The notes beneath the pieces were generated by a model. That model searched no databases, was not told the DNA's origin, and saw only the letters and a program-made list of their open reading frames with translations. Position numbers and translations under genes: made by a program. 6,201 nt of DNA. It comes from Bacteroidota bacterium (GTDB lineage: Bacteria; Pseudomonadota; Alphaproteobacteria; Puniceispirillales; Puniceispirillaceae). The stretch covers positions 1 to 6,201 of the forward strand of contig JAACDV010000035.1 of the NCBI GenBank assembly GCA_009936825.1. Direction: 5' to 3'. This document shows, piece by piece, positions 1 to 6,201 of the stretch (its first letter is position 1; every line of letters begins with the position of its first letter).

Positions 1-1737
1 ATTGATCTGGAAAGTATTCCGCTTGATGACGCCAAAACCTTTGAGATGCTGTCGGCGGGTGAAACTGTTGGGGTTTTCCAGTTGGAATCCGCGGGAATGC
101 GCGATGTTCTAAAGGGTCTGAAACCCGACCGGTTTGAGGATATCATCGCAGTGGTGGCGCTGTATCGTCCGGGCCCGATGGAAAACATCAAGGACTATGT
201 GGCGCGCAAGCACGACCCGTCGCAAGTCACCTACATGCATCCAAAGCTGGAGCCTGTTTTGGCGGAAACCTACGGAATTATGATCTATCAGGAACAGGTG
301 CAGCAGGCGGCGCGCGTTCTGGCTGATTATACGCTTGGCGGGGCCGATCTTCTTCGTCGTGCGATGGGTAAGAAAATTCAGGCAGAGATGGACATGCAGC
401 GCCAGACCTTCATTAAGGGCGCGGTTAAAAATGATCTGAGTGAACAGCTTGCCTCGGACGTATTTGATCAGATATCGGCTTTTGCCGGCTATGGGTTTAA
501 CAAGTCCCACGCTGCCGCCTATGCGATGGTCTCCTACCAGACGGCATATCTGAAGGCGAATTATCCCGAGGAGTTTCTGGCGGCCTCGATGGCCCTTGAT
601 TCTGGTAGTACCGACAAGCTCGCTATTTTTCGCCAAGAATGTGCGCGTGAGGGGATCAATCTGCTGCCGCCCGACCTCAATCATTCAGGCGCCAGCTCTA
701 AGGTGGAGCCCCCCACGCATGAAAAAGAGGGACGCGCATCTGATCACCATTCCCCGGATCACCATTCCCAGGTTCGCTACTCATTAGGAGCGATTAAAAA
801 TGTCGGCGCTGAGGCAATGGCGCTTGTAGTTGCTGAGCGGGAGGCAAACGGGCCTTTTACGGACCTTGCCGATTTGCTGCGCCGTCTTCCCAAAGAGGCA
901 GCCAATCGCCGCCAACTGGAAAGTCTGATAAAGGCCGGGGCATTAGACTCGATCCATAACAATCGTCGGGAACTAATTGAAAATATTGATACTATCCTTG
1001 CATATGCAGATACTATGTGGCGCGATTCGCACTCCAGTCAGGACAGTCTGTTCGGCGGCAGTGATGCGCTAGATCAGGCGGTGCGGCTAACCTCATTCGA
1101 TGATTGGAGCGGAATGGATAGGCTTCGTGAAGAGTTTGAGGCGTTGGGGCTGTATCTTTCGGCACACCCGCTGGACGGCTATGCGGGGCGTCTTGACCGG
1201 TTGAAAGTTATCACCGCAACCCAGCTTGCCGCGATGATTGAAAGCCGCAATTTTAAGCCGCGGATTAATCTTGCCGGGTCGGTGACGGCCAAACAGGTTC
1301 GCGTCTCGCAGCGCGGTAATAAATTTGCCTTTGTTCAATTTACCGATCAGACCGGTGTTTTCGAGGTCACCTTCTTTTCCGATATTCTGGCGGAATCTGC
1401 CGCGCTTTTGGATAGCGACATGCCGGTACTGGTTTCGGCCAATCTAAAGCTGGAGGAAAACGGCCCGCGCCTTACCGCCGGAAAGGTGCAGGCGCTGGAT
1501 GATGCGATTGCGGCGTGGCATGGCGGCGTTGGTGTCTGGCTTCAGGATGAGCGCCCGCTGGAGGCTTTGAAGGATTTGCTGGTTTCTGACGGGCCGGGCA
1601 AGGCCGAGGTTAAGCTGAAAGTTATGGTGCAGAACCATGAGGTCAGCCTAGCGGTTCCGGGGCGTTTTAAGCTTAGCGGCGATGTCCGTCAGGCGCTTCG
1701 TCAACTGCCGGGTGTTCTCCGGGTTCAGGATATTTAG
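1..1737 (+). CDS. dnaE: DNA polymerase III alpha subunit, C-terminal part (5' end outside window)
   Basis: Catalytic subunit of the replicative polymerase holoenzyme, here 578 codons open from base 1 to a TAG at 1735-1737; the start lies upstream, so the ATG at base 46 is internal. The PHP domain and, by comparison with E. coli DnaE, the catalytic palm aspartates are outside the window. Visible regions in order: the end of the palm and the fingers (VFQLESAGM near 76-102, RPGPM at 166-180, YTLGGADLLRRAMGKK at 328-375, FAGYGFNKSH at 481-510), a helix-hairpin-helix region with NRRQLESLIKAGALD around 904-950, the linker ending in LGLYLSAHP (about 1147-1170), an OB fold (about 1255-1490, with KFAFVQFTDQTGVFEVTFF), and a C-terminal domain that in the family contacts tau. 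An unusual histidine-rich insert lies at 709-771. No convincing intrinsic terminator follows the stop. Identity is very secure from motif order. Confidence 0.97.
   Translation: MDLESIPLDDAKTFEMLSAGETVGVFQLESAGMRDVLKGLKPDRFEDIIAVVALYRPGPMENIKDYVARKHDPSQVTYMHPKLEPVLAETYGIMIYQEQVQQAARVLADYTLGGADLLRRAMGKKIQAEMDMQRQTFIKGAVKNDLSEQLASDVFDQISAFAGYGFNKSHAAAYAMVSYQTAYLKANYPEEFLAASMALDSGSTDKLAIFRQECAREGINLLPPDLNHSGASSKVEPPTHEKEGRASDHHSPDHHSQVRYSLGAIKNVGAEAMALVVAEREANGPFTDLADLLRRLPKEAANRRQLESLIKAGALDSIHNNRRELIENIDTILAYADTMWRDSHSSQDSLFGGSDALDQAVRLTSFDDWSGMDRLREEFEALGLYLSAHPLDGYAGRLDRLKVITATQLAAMIESRNFKPRINLAGSVTAKQVRVSQRGNKFAFVQFTDQTGVFEVTFFSDILAESAALLDSDMPVLVSANLKLEENGPRLTAGKVQALDDAIAAWHGGVGVWLQDERPLEALKDLLVSDGPGKAEVKLKVMVQNHEVSLAVPGRFKLSGDVRQALRQLPGVLRVQDI
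709..771 (+). repeat. Histidine-rich insert in DnaE containing a 15-bp tandem duplication
   Basis: Two adjacent 15-bp units, GATCACCATTCCCCG at 742-756 and GATCACCATTCCCAG at 757-771, differ at one base and encode DHHSP-DHHSQ. They sit in a roughly 21-residue hydrophilic segment between the conserved LPPDLN (667-681) and RYSLGAIKNVG (775-807) blocks, where the E. coli protein has only a short loop. The reading frame is kept, so the gene is not broken. The duplication looks recent, because its two copies are almost identical. Confidence 0.8.
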
Positions 1738-1932
1738 AGCCGCCGCCGTTAATAGCGATCAAGGAACGTCTTTTCGGCTTGCATTTATGCTGCGCTTTGG
1801 CTACTGATCTGGCAATTCACACATGCGGGCAGGCGCCTGGCGACAGCAGTCGTTGAGGGGCCATTCCGGTGAGGGTTTTAAACCTTTCATTTCCTGCATG
1901 GAGGCTCAACCGGAGAACAGGAGTTTACGACC
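1738..1932 (+). promoter_or_regulatory. rpsB 5' leader with possible Shine-Dalgarno-sequestering fold
   Basis: This 195-bp gap probably carries the rpsB promoter and untranslated leader. A weak promoter-like pair is TTGCAT at 1779-1784 and TACTGA at 1802-1807, 17 bp apart; neither hexamer is a good match. The rpsB ribosome binding site is AGGAG at 1919-1923, 9 nt before the ATG. UUCCUG at 1891-1896 can pair with CAGGAG at 1918-1923, covering that site. UCCGGU at 1865-1870 can pair with ACCGGA at 1909-1914, which lies in the loop of the first helix, so the two would form a pseudoknot. In E. coli S2 represses its own operon through the rpsB leader; that the same happens here is inference. Confidence 0.4.
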
Positions 1933-2823
1933 ATGTCTCTACCTACCTTTACGATGCGCCAAATGCTTGAAGCTGGCGTTCATTTTGGCCACAGCACACG
2001 TCGCTGGAATCCCCGCATGGAGCCGTTTATTTTCGGCGAGCGGAACAAAATCCACATCCTTGACCTGCAACAGACCGTGCCGATGCTGCACGCCGCGCTG
2101 AAAGCGCTGAGCGACGTTACGTCCCGCGGTGGCCGGGTTCTGTTCGTGGGAACAAAGCGCGCCGCATCTGAGAAGATTGCCGAAACGGCGCGTAATTGCG
2201 GTCAGTATTATGTCAATCATCGCTGGCTTGGCGGCATGATGACGAACTGGGCAACTGTCTCGCAGTCGATCCGTCGTCTGCGTGAGCTTGAAGGCCGGAT
2301 GGAAAGCGATGAGGTCAATCAGCTGACCAAAAAGGAAATCCTGCAACTAACGCGTGAGCGTGACAAGCTGGAGATGACGCTTGGCGGAATTAAAGAGATG
2401 GGTGGCCTGCCAGACATGCTGTTCATTATCGATACAAACAAAGAATCCATTGCCGTTGAAGAAGCCAACCGGCTGAACATCCCGGTTATTGCGATTGTAG
2501 ATTCGAACGCGCGTCCGGAAGGTGTTGATTACATCATTCCCGGAAATGATGACGCCATGCGCGCTATCTCATTCTATTGTGAGCTGGCTCAGGCGGCTGT
2601 TCTTGACGGATTGCAGACCGAAGTAATGAAAGCTGGCGGCGACGCCGGTTCTGCTGTTGAGGCACCTGTTGAGGCGGCAATTGTTGAAGCCGAAGCCCCC
2701 GCCGCAGAAGCTGCGCCTGCTGCAGAAGCTGCACCTGCTGCAGAAGAAGCTGCGCCTGCTGCCGAAGCTGCACCGGTTGAAGCTGCTGTCGAGGCACCTG
2801 CCGATGAGGCCACTGCCGGGTAA
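1933..2823 (+). CDS. rpsB: 30S ribosomal protein S2 with extended C-terminal tail
   Basis: Small-subunit protein on the solvent side of the 30S head-body junction, needed for S1 association and initiation. The product is 296 residues against about 240 in E. coli. Residues 1 to about 232 carry the full S2 signature: [19 protein letters not shown] near the N-terminus, then [39 protein letters not shown], the helical coiled-coil section with [46 protein letters not shown] and [11 protein letters not shown]. From about residue 234 to 296 there is a low-complexity acidic tail of Ala, Glu, Pro and Val. The start is fixed by AGGAG at 1919-1923 and by the family N-terminus. It is followed by tsf after 102 bp, the usual bacterial pairing. 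Confidence 0.98.
   Translation: MSLPTFTMRQMLEAGVHFGHSTRRWNPRMEPFIFGERNKIHILDLQQTVPMLHAALKALSDVTSRGGRVLFVGTKRAASEKIAETARNCGQYYVNHRWLGGMMTNWATVSQSIRRLRELEGRMESDEVNQLTKKEILQLTRERDKLEMTLGGIKEMGGLPDMLFIIDTNKESIAVEEANRLNIPVIAIVDSNARPEGVDYIIPGNDDAMRAISFYCELAQAAVLDGLQTEVMKAGGDAGSAVEAPVEAAIVEAEAPAAEAAPAAEAAPAAEEAAPAAEAAPVEAAVEAPADEATAG
2683..2790 (+). repeat. 18-bp tandem repeats encoding the AAEAAP tail of S2
   Basis: Four near-identical units follow one another: 2701-2718, 2719-2736, 2737-2757 (21 bp, with one extra GAA codon) and 2758-2775, each of the type GCTGCAGAAGCTGCGCCT and encoding AAEAAP. A degenerate flank (EAEAP at 2686-2700, VEAAVEAP after 2775) extends the pattern. Units differ mainly at third codon positions, and length changes are in whole codons, so the reading frame is protected while copy number probably varies between strains. 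Confidence 0.85.
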
Positions 2824-2849
2824 CGCCGGTAAGGTTTTTGCCAAATGAC

Positions 2850-2871
2850 CTCGTCCCGGTAACGGGACGGG
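2850..2871 (+). terminator. Hairpin between rpsB and tsf, possible attenuator
   Basis: CGTCCCG at 2852-2858 and CGGGACG at 2863-2869 pair perfectly around a GTAA loop, which is a GNRA-type tetraloop as RNA. A U-G pair (2851/2870) and a C-G pair (2850/2871) extend the stem to 9 bp. It is followed by TTGATTTAT, only moderately U-rich, so termination would be partial at best. An attenuating terminator is known at the same place in the E. coli rpsB-tsf operon. The alternative is an mRNA-stabilising or processing hairpin. Confidence 0.55.
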
Positions 2872-2925
2872 TTGATTTATGAACGCTGAGCTAAAATTTA
2901 ATTCGTCTGAAATGGGAACTTAACG

Positions 2926-3849
2926 ATGAGCGTTACTGCTGCACTGGTGAAAGAACTGCGTGATATGTCTGGCGCGGGGATGATGGACTGTAAAAAAGCG
3001 CTGGCTGAAACTGACGGTGATATGGATGCTGCCGTTGATTGGCTGCGCACCAAGGGTCTGGCAACAGCTGCCAAGAAATCTGGCCGCGTTGCATCTGAAG
3101 GCCTTGTTGCCTTTGCTGTTGACGGGCAGAAGGGCGCCTTGATTGAATTGAACGCCGAAACTGACTTTGTCGCGCGCAATACCGAATTTCAGGAATTTGC
3201 TGCAACTTTGGCAACATTGGCGCTGACTGTTGATGATGTCGAAGCGCTGTCGCAAGCTGATTATCCGTCGACAGGAAGAAATGTTGCAGATGAACTGACC
3301 AACAAGATCGCAACAATCGGTGAGAACATGTCGCTGCGCCGGATGCAGGTGCTTAGTGTTGGATCGGGAGCAGTTGTATCTTACATGCACAACGCAACCG
3401 CCCCCGGCCTGGGCCGGATCGGTGTTCTGGTTGCGCTTGAATCAACGGGTGATGCCGAAGTTCTTCAGAATCTTGGCAAGCAGATTGCCATGCATATCGC
3501 CGCAACATCGCCGGCCAGCCTGTCGGTTGAGGATCTTGACGCCGAGGCAGTCCAGCGCGAGCGTGACGTGCTGATCGAACAGGCAAAAGCGTCTGGAAAG
3601 CCGCAAGAAATCGCAGAGAAGATGGTCGAAGGCCGGATGAAGAAATATTATCAGGAAGTTGTGCTTCTTGAGCAAACTTCGGTCATTGATGGTGAAACCC
3701 GGATTGCTGATGTTGTCGCCAATGCCGGCGGAGATGCCGGCGCCGAAATTGCGCTGACAGCTTTTGTCAGATTTAATCTTGGCGAAGGAATCGAAAAAGA
3801 AGAATCCGACTTTGCCGCCGAGGTGGCAGCAGCAGCAAAAGGGTCCTGA
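2926..3849 (+). CDS. tsf: Elongation factor Ts
   Basis: Guanine nucleotide exchange factor that releases GDP from EF-Tu in the cytoplasm. The product is 307 residues, within the usual alphaproteobacterial range and longer than the 283 of E. coli. The N-terminal UBA-like domain (about residues 1-54) has [19 protein letters not shown]. The EF-Tu contact motif TDFVARN is at residues 79-85, with Asp80 and Phe81 in the same positions as in E. coli. Further blocks are [11 protein letters not shown], the QIAMHIAA helix and [14 protein letters not shown] (about residues 231-244) in the C-terminal region. The start is the family N-terminus, preceded by a modest Shine-Dalgarno GGGA at 2914-2917, 8 nt upstream. 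It ends 22 bp before pyrH, so the two are almost certainly co-transcribed. Confidence 0.98.
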   Translation: MSVTAALVKELRDMSGAGMMDCKKALAETDGDMDAAVDWLRTKGLATAAKKSGRVASEGLVAFAVDGQKGALIELNAETDFVARNTEFQEFAATLATLALTVDDVEALSQADYPSTGRNVADELTNKIATIGENMSLRRMQVLSVGSGAVVSYMHNATAPGLGRIGVLVALESTGDAEVLQNLGKQIAMHIAATSPASLSVEDLDAEAVQRERDVLIEQAKASGKPQEIAEKMVEGRMKKYYQEVVLLEQTSVIDGETRIADVVANAGGDAGAEIALTAFVRFNLGEGIEKEESDFAAEVAAAAKGS

Positions 3850-3860
3850 TCAAAATAGAC

Positions 3861-3865
3861 GGAGG
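3861..3865 (+). promoter_or_regulatory. Shine-Dalgarno of pyrH, decides its start
   Basis: GGAGG lies 6 nt before the ATG at 3872. The frame stays open upstream to an ATG at 3764 inside tsf, but the strong site here and the normal UMP kinase length show that translation begins at 3872. Confidence 0.85.
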
Positions 3866-3871
3866 CGACAC

Positions 3872-4606
3872 ATGGCAGATGGCGAGGTTGAGTTAACGGA
3901 ACATCGGTATTCCCGTGTTCTGTTGAAAATATCCGGCGAATCGCTAATGGGTACCCATTCCTATGGTATCGATCCGGAAATGGTCGCCACTGTCGCCCGT
4001 GAAGTCAAAGATGTCGTACATTCCGGGGTCGAGACATGTCTTGTTATCGGCGGCGGCAATATCTTTCGCGGTGTGTCTGGTGCAGCGGCGGGAATGGAGC
4101 GCGCCACCGGTGACTATATGGGAATGCTTGCCACGGTGATGAACGCGCTGGCAATGCAAAGCGCGCTAGAAGCTATCAATGTTCCAACACGCGTTATGTC
4201 TGCGCTACCCATTAGTGCCGTTTGTGAGCCGTATATTCGCAGGCGCGCCGTTCGCCACCTTGAAAAAGGCCGTGTGGTAATTTTTGCGGCAGGAACCGGC
4301 AACCCCTTCTTTACGACGGATACTGCAGCGGCATTGCGCGCGTCCGAAATGGGGTGTGTGGCGCTGTTAAAGGGCACCCGCGTTGACGGTGTCTATTCTG
4401 CCGATCCGGAAAAAGATAAAACCGCAAAGCGCTATGATCAGTTAAGCTATCTTCAGGTTCTGTCTGAAGATTTGCGCGTTATGGATGCGTCTGCGGTATC
4501 GCTTGCGCGCGAGAACAACATTCCGATTCTAGTGTTCTCGATTGAGGATTCGGGCGGATTTGAACGCGTTTTGAGACATGAGGGCAAATTCACGATCGTG
4601 AAATGA
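3872..4606 (+). CDS. pyrH: UMP kinase (uridylate kinase)
   Basis: Converts UMP and ATP to UDP and ADP in pyrimidine synthesis; bacterial enzymes are hexamers of the amino acid kinase fold, typically activated by GTP and inhibited by UTP. The product is 244 residues from the ATG at 3872, close to the usual 240. Seen in order: [11 protein letters not shown] with Lys19, the glycine loop [10 protein letters not shown] (residues 58-67, Arg66), [12 protein letters not shown] with Asp81 (matching the regulatory or UMP-site Asp77 of E. coli), [14 protein letters not shown] (140-153), [12 protein letters not shown] (171-182) and the C-terminal LRVMDASA block. A longer in-frame reading from 3764 would add 36 basic, low-complexity residues overlapping tsf and is rejected. 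It follows tsf closely, as in most proteobacteria. Confidence 0.98.
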   Translation: MADGEVELTEHRYSRVLLKISGESLMGTHSYGIDPEMVATVAREVKDVVHSGVETCLVIGGGNIFRGVSGAAAGMERATGDYMGMLATVMNALAMQSALEAINVPTRVMSALPISAVCEPYIRRRAVRHLEKGRVVIFAAGTGNPFFTTDTAAALRASEMGCVALLKGTRVDGVYSADPEKDKTAKRYDQLSYLQVLSEDLRVMDASAVSLARENNIPILVFSIEDSGGFERVLRHEGKFTIVK

Positions 4607-4627
4607 TCTGTAACTTTTGATGGTCCC

Positions 4628-4673
4628 TCTGGCCGGATAAACTGGCCGGATAAACTGGCCGGATAAACTGGTT
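4628..4673 (+). repeat. Perfect 13-bp tandem repeat, 3.3 copies, hairpin-forming
   Basis: The unit CTGGCCGGATAAA occurs three times exactly from 4629 to 4667 and is followed by a partial copy CTGG at 4668-4671. As RNA, GGCCGG at 4631-4636 pairs with CUGGCC at 4642-4647 around an AUAAA loop, and three flanking pairs extend the stem to 9 bp (4628-4650). A second, weaker stem can form at 4657-4673 from the last copy. No U-tract follows, so this is not a standard intrinsic terminator. It sits 22 bp after the pyrH stop, between pyrH and frr. Confidence 0.85.
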
Positions 4674-4700
4674 GGGGTTCAGGGGTGTTGAGCGTAGATA

Positions 4701-4729
4701 TTCACATTCACACAAAAACAATTCATATT
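4701..4729 (+). promoter_or_regulatory. Candidate sigma-70-type promoter for frr
   Basis: TTCACA at 4701-4706 (5 of 6 to the -35 consensus) and CATATT at 4724-4729 (4 of 6 to the -10 consensus) are exactly 17 bp apart. They lie in the most AT-rich part of the window, about 35 bp before the frr start. The position would give frr and uppS their own transcription start after the pyrH repeat array. AT-rich DNA easily yields such matches by chance. Confidence 0.4.
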
Positions 4730-4762
4730 AAGTAAATTTCGTCGGTTAAGGGAGATTGGTAG

Positions 4763-5320
4763 ATGTCTGGAATGGATCTTGATGACATCAAACGCAGAAT
4801 GGAAGGCAGTCTGAATAGTCTGCAAACCGAATTTATGGGTTTGAGGGCAGGGCGTGCTTCTACCGGGATGCTTGAGCCAATTATGGTTGATGCTTATGGC
4901 TCAAAAATGCCAATGAATCAGGTTGGAAATATTTCCGTTCCCGAATCGCGCCTGTTGACGGTTACGGTCTGGGATGCAGGACTTACTGCTGCGGTGGAAA
5001 AAGCCATTCGCGAGTCTGATTTGGGGCTTAACCCGATGGCCGAGGGCACGTTAATCCGGGTTCCCATTCCTGATCTGGCCGAAGAGCGTAGAAAAGATAT
5101 GGTCAAGGTAGCAGGCAAATATGCCGAAGCAGCCCGGGTATCGGTTCGAAATGTGCGCCGCGACGGTATTGAATCCGCGCGCAAGCTGGAAAAGGAAAGC
5201 GCCATTTCTGAAGACGAGCGCCGTGGGCTTGAGGCAGATATTCAAAAGCTGACGGACGATCATGTGAAAATGATTGATGAAGCGTTTGCTAATAAGGAAA
5301 ATGAAATCACTCAAGTGTGA
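4763..5320 (+). CDS. frr: Ribosome recycling factor
   Basis: Splits post-termination ribosomes together with EF-G, freeing mRNA and tRNA. The product is 185 residues, the same length as E. coli RRF. Domain I is the long three-helix bundle at both ends of the chain; domain II, the small beta-rich insert, spans about residues 31-104. Conserved pieces seen: LRAGRAS (27-33), VEKAIRESDLGLNP (78-91), IRVPIPDLAEERRKD (98-112) and RVSVRNVRRD (125-134), with Arg132 matching the essential Arg132 of E. coli. The start at 4763 is chosen over the ATG at 4772 because GGGAG at 4750-4754 lies 8 nt upstream. It sits 156 bp after pyrH and 44 bp before uppS. Confidence 0.98.
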   Translation: MSGMDLDDIKRRMEGSLNSLQTEFMGLRAGRASTGMLEPIMVDAYGSKMPMNQVGNISVPESRLLTVTVWDAGLTAAVEKAIRESDLGLNPMAEGTLIRVPIPDLAEERRKDMVKVAGKYAEAARVSVRNVRRDGIESARKLEKESAISEDERRGLEADIQKLTDDHVKMIDEAFANKENEITQV

Positions 5321-5348
5321 ATCGACGCTAGTCTGGTGTTTTCAAAAT

Positions 5349-5361
5349 AGGATTTTTAGAG
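5349..5361 (+). promoter_or_regulatory. Weak ribosome binding region of uppS
   Basis: The only Shine-Dalgarno-like strings before the uppS ATG at 5365 are AGGA at 5349-5352, 12 nt away, and AGAG at 5358-5361, 3 nt away. Neither is well placed, which suggests modest translation or coupling to frr, whose stop is 44 bp upstream. Confidence 0.35.
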
Positions 5362-5364
5362 CTT

Positions 5365-6162
5365 ATGAACAGTATTCCGTATCACCTTGCTATAATCATG
5401 GATGGCAATCGCCGTTGGGCACGGGGCAACGGATTGGGCTCGCTTCGCGGTCACCAACAGGGGGCCGATACTCTCAAAACTGTGGCAAAACACGCGCATG
5501 AATACGGCGTGAAATGGCTTTCAGTCTTTGCTTTTTCGTTTGAAAATTGGAAACGCCCAAAGCCTGAAGTAGAGGGGTTGATGGGGTTGCTGGCGCGTTT
5601 TCTTGAAAATGACGTTGACGAGTTGAATGATCAGAATGTTAAATTACGGGTGATTGGAAATCGCACGCGCTTTAGCCCCAGACTTATTGACCTTATCGAA
5701 TGGGCTGAAAAAGAAACCTCCAACAATAGTGGCCTCAATCTAACCTTGGCGATAGATTATGGGGGACGGCAGGAAATTGCGATGGCAGCGCGCCTCGCGG
5801 CCACCGAGGTTGCCAGCGGTATCATCAGTATCGAGGACATTAACGAAGATTTTCTAAAATCGCGAATGCTGTCATCAGCATTGCCGGAAATTGACCTTCT
5901 GATTCGCACCGGTGGTGAACAGCGTGTGTCAAATTTTATGCTGTGGGATATATCCTATGCAGAATTGCATTTCACCCCTGTCTTTTGGCCAAACTTTACC
6001 ATTTCTGACCTCGAAAAAGCCCTAGATGATTTTAGTAAACGTGACCGCCGTTTTGGCGGGAATACGTTGCGTGAGGTCGAACGACCCACAGGTGTTGAGG
6101 AGGTCGTGGTTGATGACGTCTCAAAGACCGTTCACGTCAACTCAAATCGTCAAATCGTTTGA
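5365..6162 (+). CDS. uppS: Undecaprenyl diphosphate synthase (cis-prenyltransferase)
   Basis: Condenses eight isopentenyl diphosphates onto farnesyl diphosphate to make the C55 lipid carrier used for peptidoglycan and surface polysaccharides; acts in the cytoplasm at the membrane surface. The product is 265 residues. Catalytic and binding residues by comparison with E. coli: Asp13 in IIMDGNRRWA (Asp26), His30 (His43), Ser58 in FSFENW (Ser71), Glu60-Asn61-Trp62, Arg64 (Arg77), Glu68 (Glu81), Arg181, Glu185 and Arg187 in RTGGEQR (Arg194, Glu198, Arg200), and Glu200 in YAELHF (Glu213). The residue after Ser58 is Phe, where E. coli has Ser72. After the conserved RFGG (229-232) there is a 33-residue tail that I do not recognise. 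The N-terminus fits the family directly before the catalytic motif. Likely read with frr and the next gene. Confidence 0.97.
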   Translation: MNSIPYHLAIIMDGNRRWARGNGLGSLRGHQQGADTLKTVAKHAHEYGVKWLSVFAFSFENWKRPKPEVEGLMGLLARFLENDVDELNDQNVKLRVIGNRTRFSPRLIDLIEWAEKETSNNSGLNLTLAIDYGGRQEIAMAARLAATEVASGIISIEDINEDFLKSRMLSSALPEIDLLIRTGGEQRVSNFMLWDISYAELHFTPVFWPNFTISDLEKALDDFSKRDRRFGGNTLREVERPTGVEEVVVDDVSKTVHVNSNRQIV

Positions 6163-6166
6163 TTAG

Positions 6167-6201
6167 ATGCTAGGCCCGTTGCAATCACGTACCGGGCAAT
6201 C
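6167..6201 (+). CDS. cdsA: Start of next gene, probably phosphatidate cytidylyltransferase (truncated by window end)
   Basis: An ATG 4 bp after the uppS stop opens a frame without stops to the window end, reading MLGPLQSRTGQ. Eleven residues cannot identify a protein. The name rests on context: in alphaproteobacteria and many other bacteria cdsA, which makes CDP-diacylglycerol for phospholipid synthesis, follows uppS directly. No Shine-Dalgarno is visible before this ATG, so translation may be coupled to uppS, or the true start may lie beyond the window. Confidence 0.35.
   Translation, partial: MLGPLQSRTGQ

Noticed and set aside
109..684. 191-codon minus-strand frame opposite dnaE
   Set aside because: It is the antisense shadow of a strongly conserved dnaE coding sequence, and its translation resembles no protein I know.
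1830..1839. 10-bp palindrome CAGGCGCCTG in the rpsB leader
   Set aside because: As RNA it leaves only a 3-bp stem with a 4-nt loop, and short palindromes of this size are expected by chance.
1823..2101. 92-codon frame starting in the rpsB leader and running into rpsB
   Set aside because: Most of it overlaps rpsB in another frame, it has no family resemblance and no well-placed ribosome binding site before 1823; a regulatory upstream reading frame is not supported.
2564..2844. Several overlapping low-complexity frames (Gln-, Ser- or Leu/Pro-rich) at the rpsB 3' end, on both strands
   Set aside because: They are by-products of reading the GC-rich alanine-repeat DNA in other frames.
2892..2897. 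TAAAAT as a -10 element for a separate tsf promoter
   Set aside because: The nearest -35-like string, TTGATT at 2872-2877, is only 14 bp away, too short a spacing for a normal sigma-70 promoter.
3764..3871. Upstream in-frame extension of pyrH giving a 280-residue protein
   Set aside because: It overlaps the tsf 3' end, encodes basic low-complexity residues not found in UMP kinases, and the GGAGG at 3861-3865 clearly serves the ATG at 3872.
4589..4602. Perfect 14-bp palindrome TTCACGATCGTGAA over the last pyrH codons
   Set aside because: It encodes the normal FTIVK terminus; one palindrome of this length is not surprising in 6 kb and there is no second copy to suggest an operator.
4628..4673. 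The 13-bp repeats as a CRISPR array
   Set aside because: The copies abut without spacers and the unit is far too short for a CRISPR repeat.

Overview
This is an ordinary, tightly packed housekeeping region. All genes are on the + strand, in the order dnaE (3' part) - rpsB - tsf - pyrH - frr - uppS - start of a probable cdsA. The gene order, the protein sequences (for example the EF-Ts and UMP kinase N-termini) and the moderate GC content point to an alphaproteobacterium, possibly a free-living marine or rhodospirillum-like lineage. The window holds no 16S rRNA or other marker that would place it more finely, so that part is inference.

Layout: bases 1-1737 encode the C-terminal half of the replicative DNA polymerase III alpha subunit (fingers, helix-hairpin-helix, OB fold, C-terminal domain). 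Next comes a 195-bp leader in front of rpsB, with a possible fold that would hide the rpsB Shine-Dalgarno sequence. The rpsB gene (1933-2823) makes ribosomal protein S2 with a long Ala/Glu/Pro-rich tail. A 102-bp gap with a strong GUAA-tetraloop hairpin separates it from tsf (2926-3849, EF-Ts). Only 22 bp later pyrH (3872-4606, UMP kinase) starts. The 156-bp pyrH-frr gap carries a perfect 13-bp tandem repeat able to form hairpins, then an AT-rich stretch with a plausible promoter. frr (4763-5320, ribosome recycling factor), uppS (5365-6162, undecaprenyl diphosphate synthase) and the first codons of a likely cdsA follow.

How the genes fit together: rpsB, tsf and frr serve translation (30S subunit, EF-Tu recycling, ribosome recycling). 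pyrH supplies UDP and hence all pyrimidine nucleotides, including the UDP-sugars used in the envelope. uppS and cdsA open the lipid-carrier and phospholipid branch that continues downstream in many proteobacteria. dnaE is the replication gene that happens to lie upstream.

I found no mobile element, CRISPR array, tRNA/rRNA gene, phage gene or defence system. The points worth a second look are small: the rpsB leader fold, the intergenic hairpin, the 13-bp repeat array, a histidine-rich duplicated insert in DnaE, the S2 tail, and a substitution in a conserved UppS motif.
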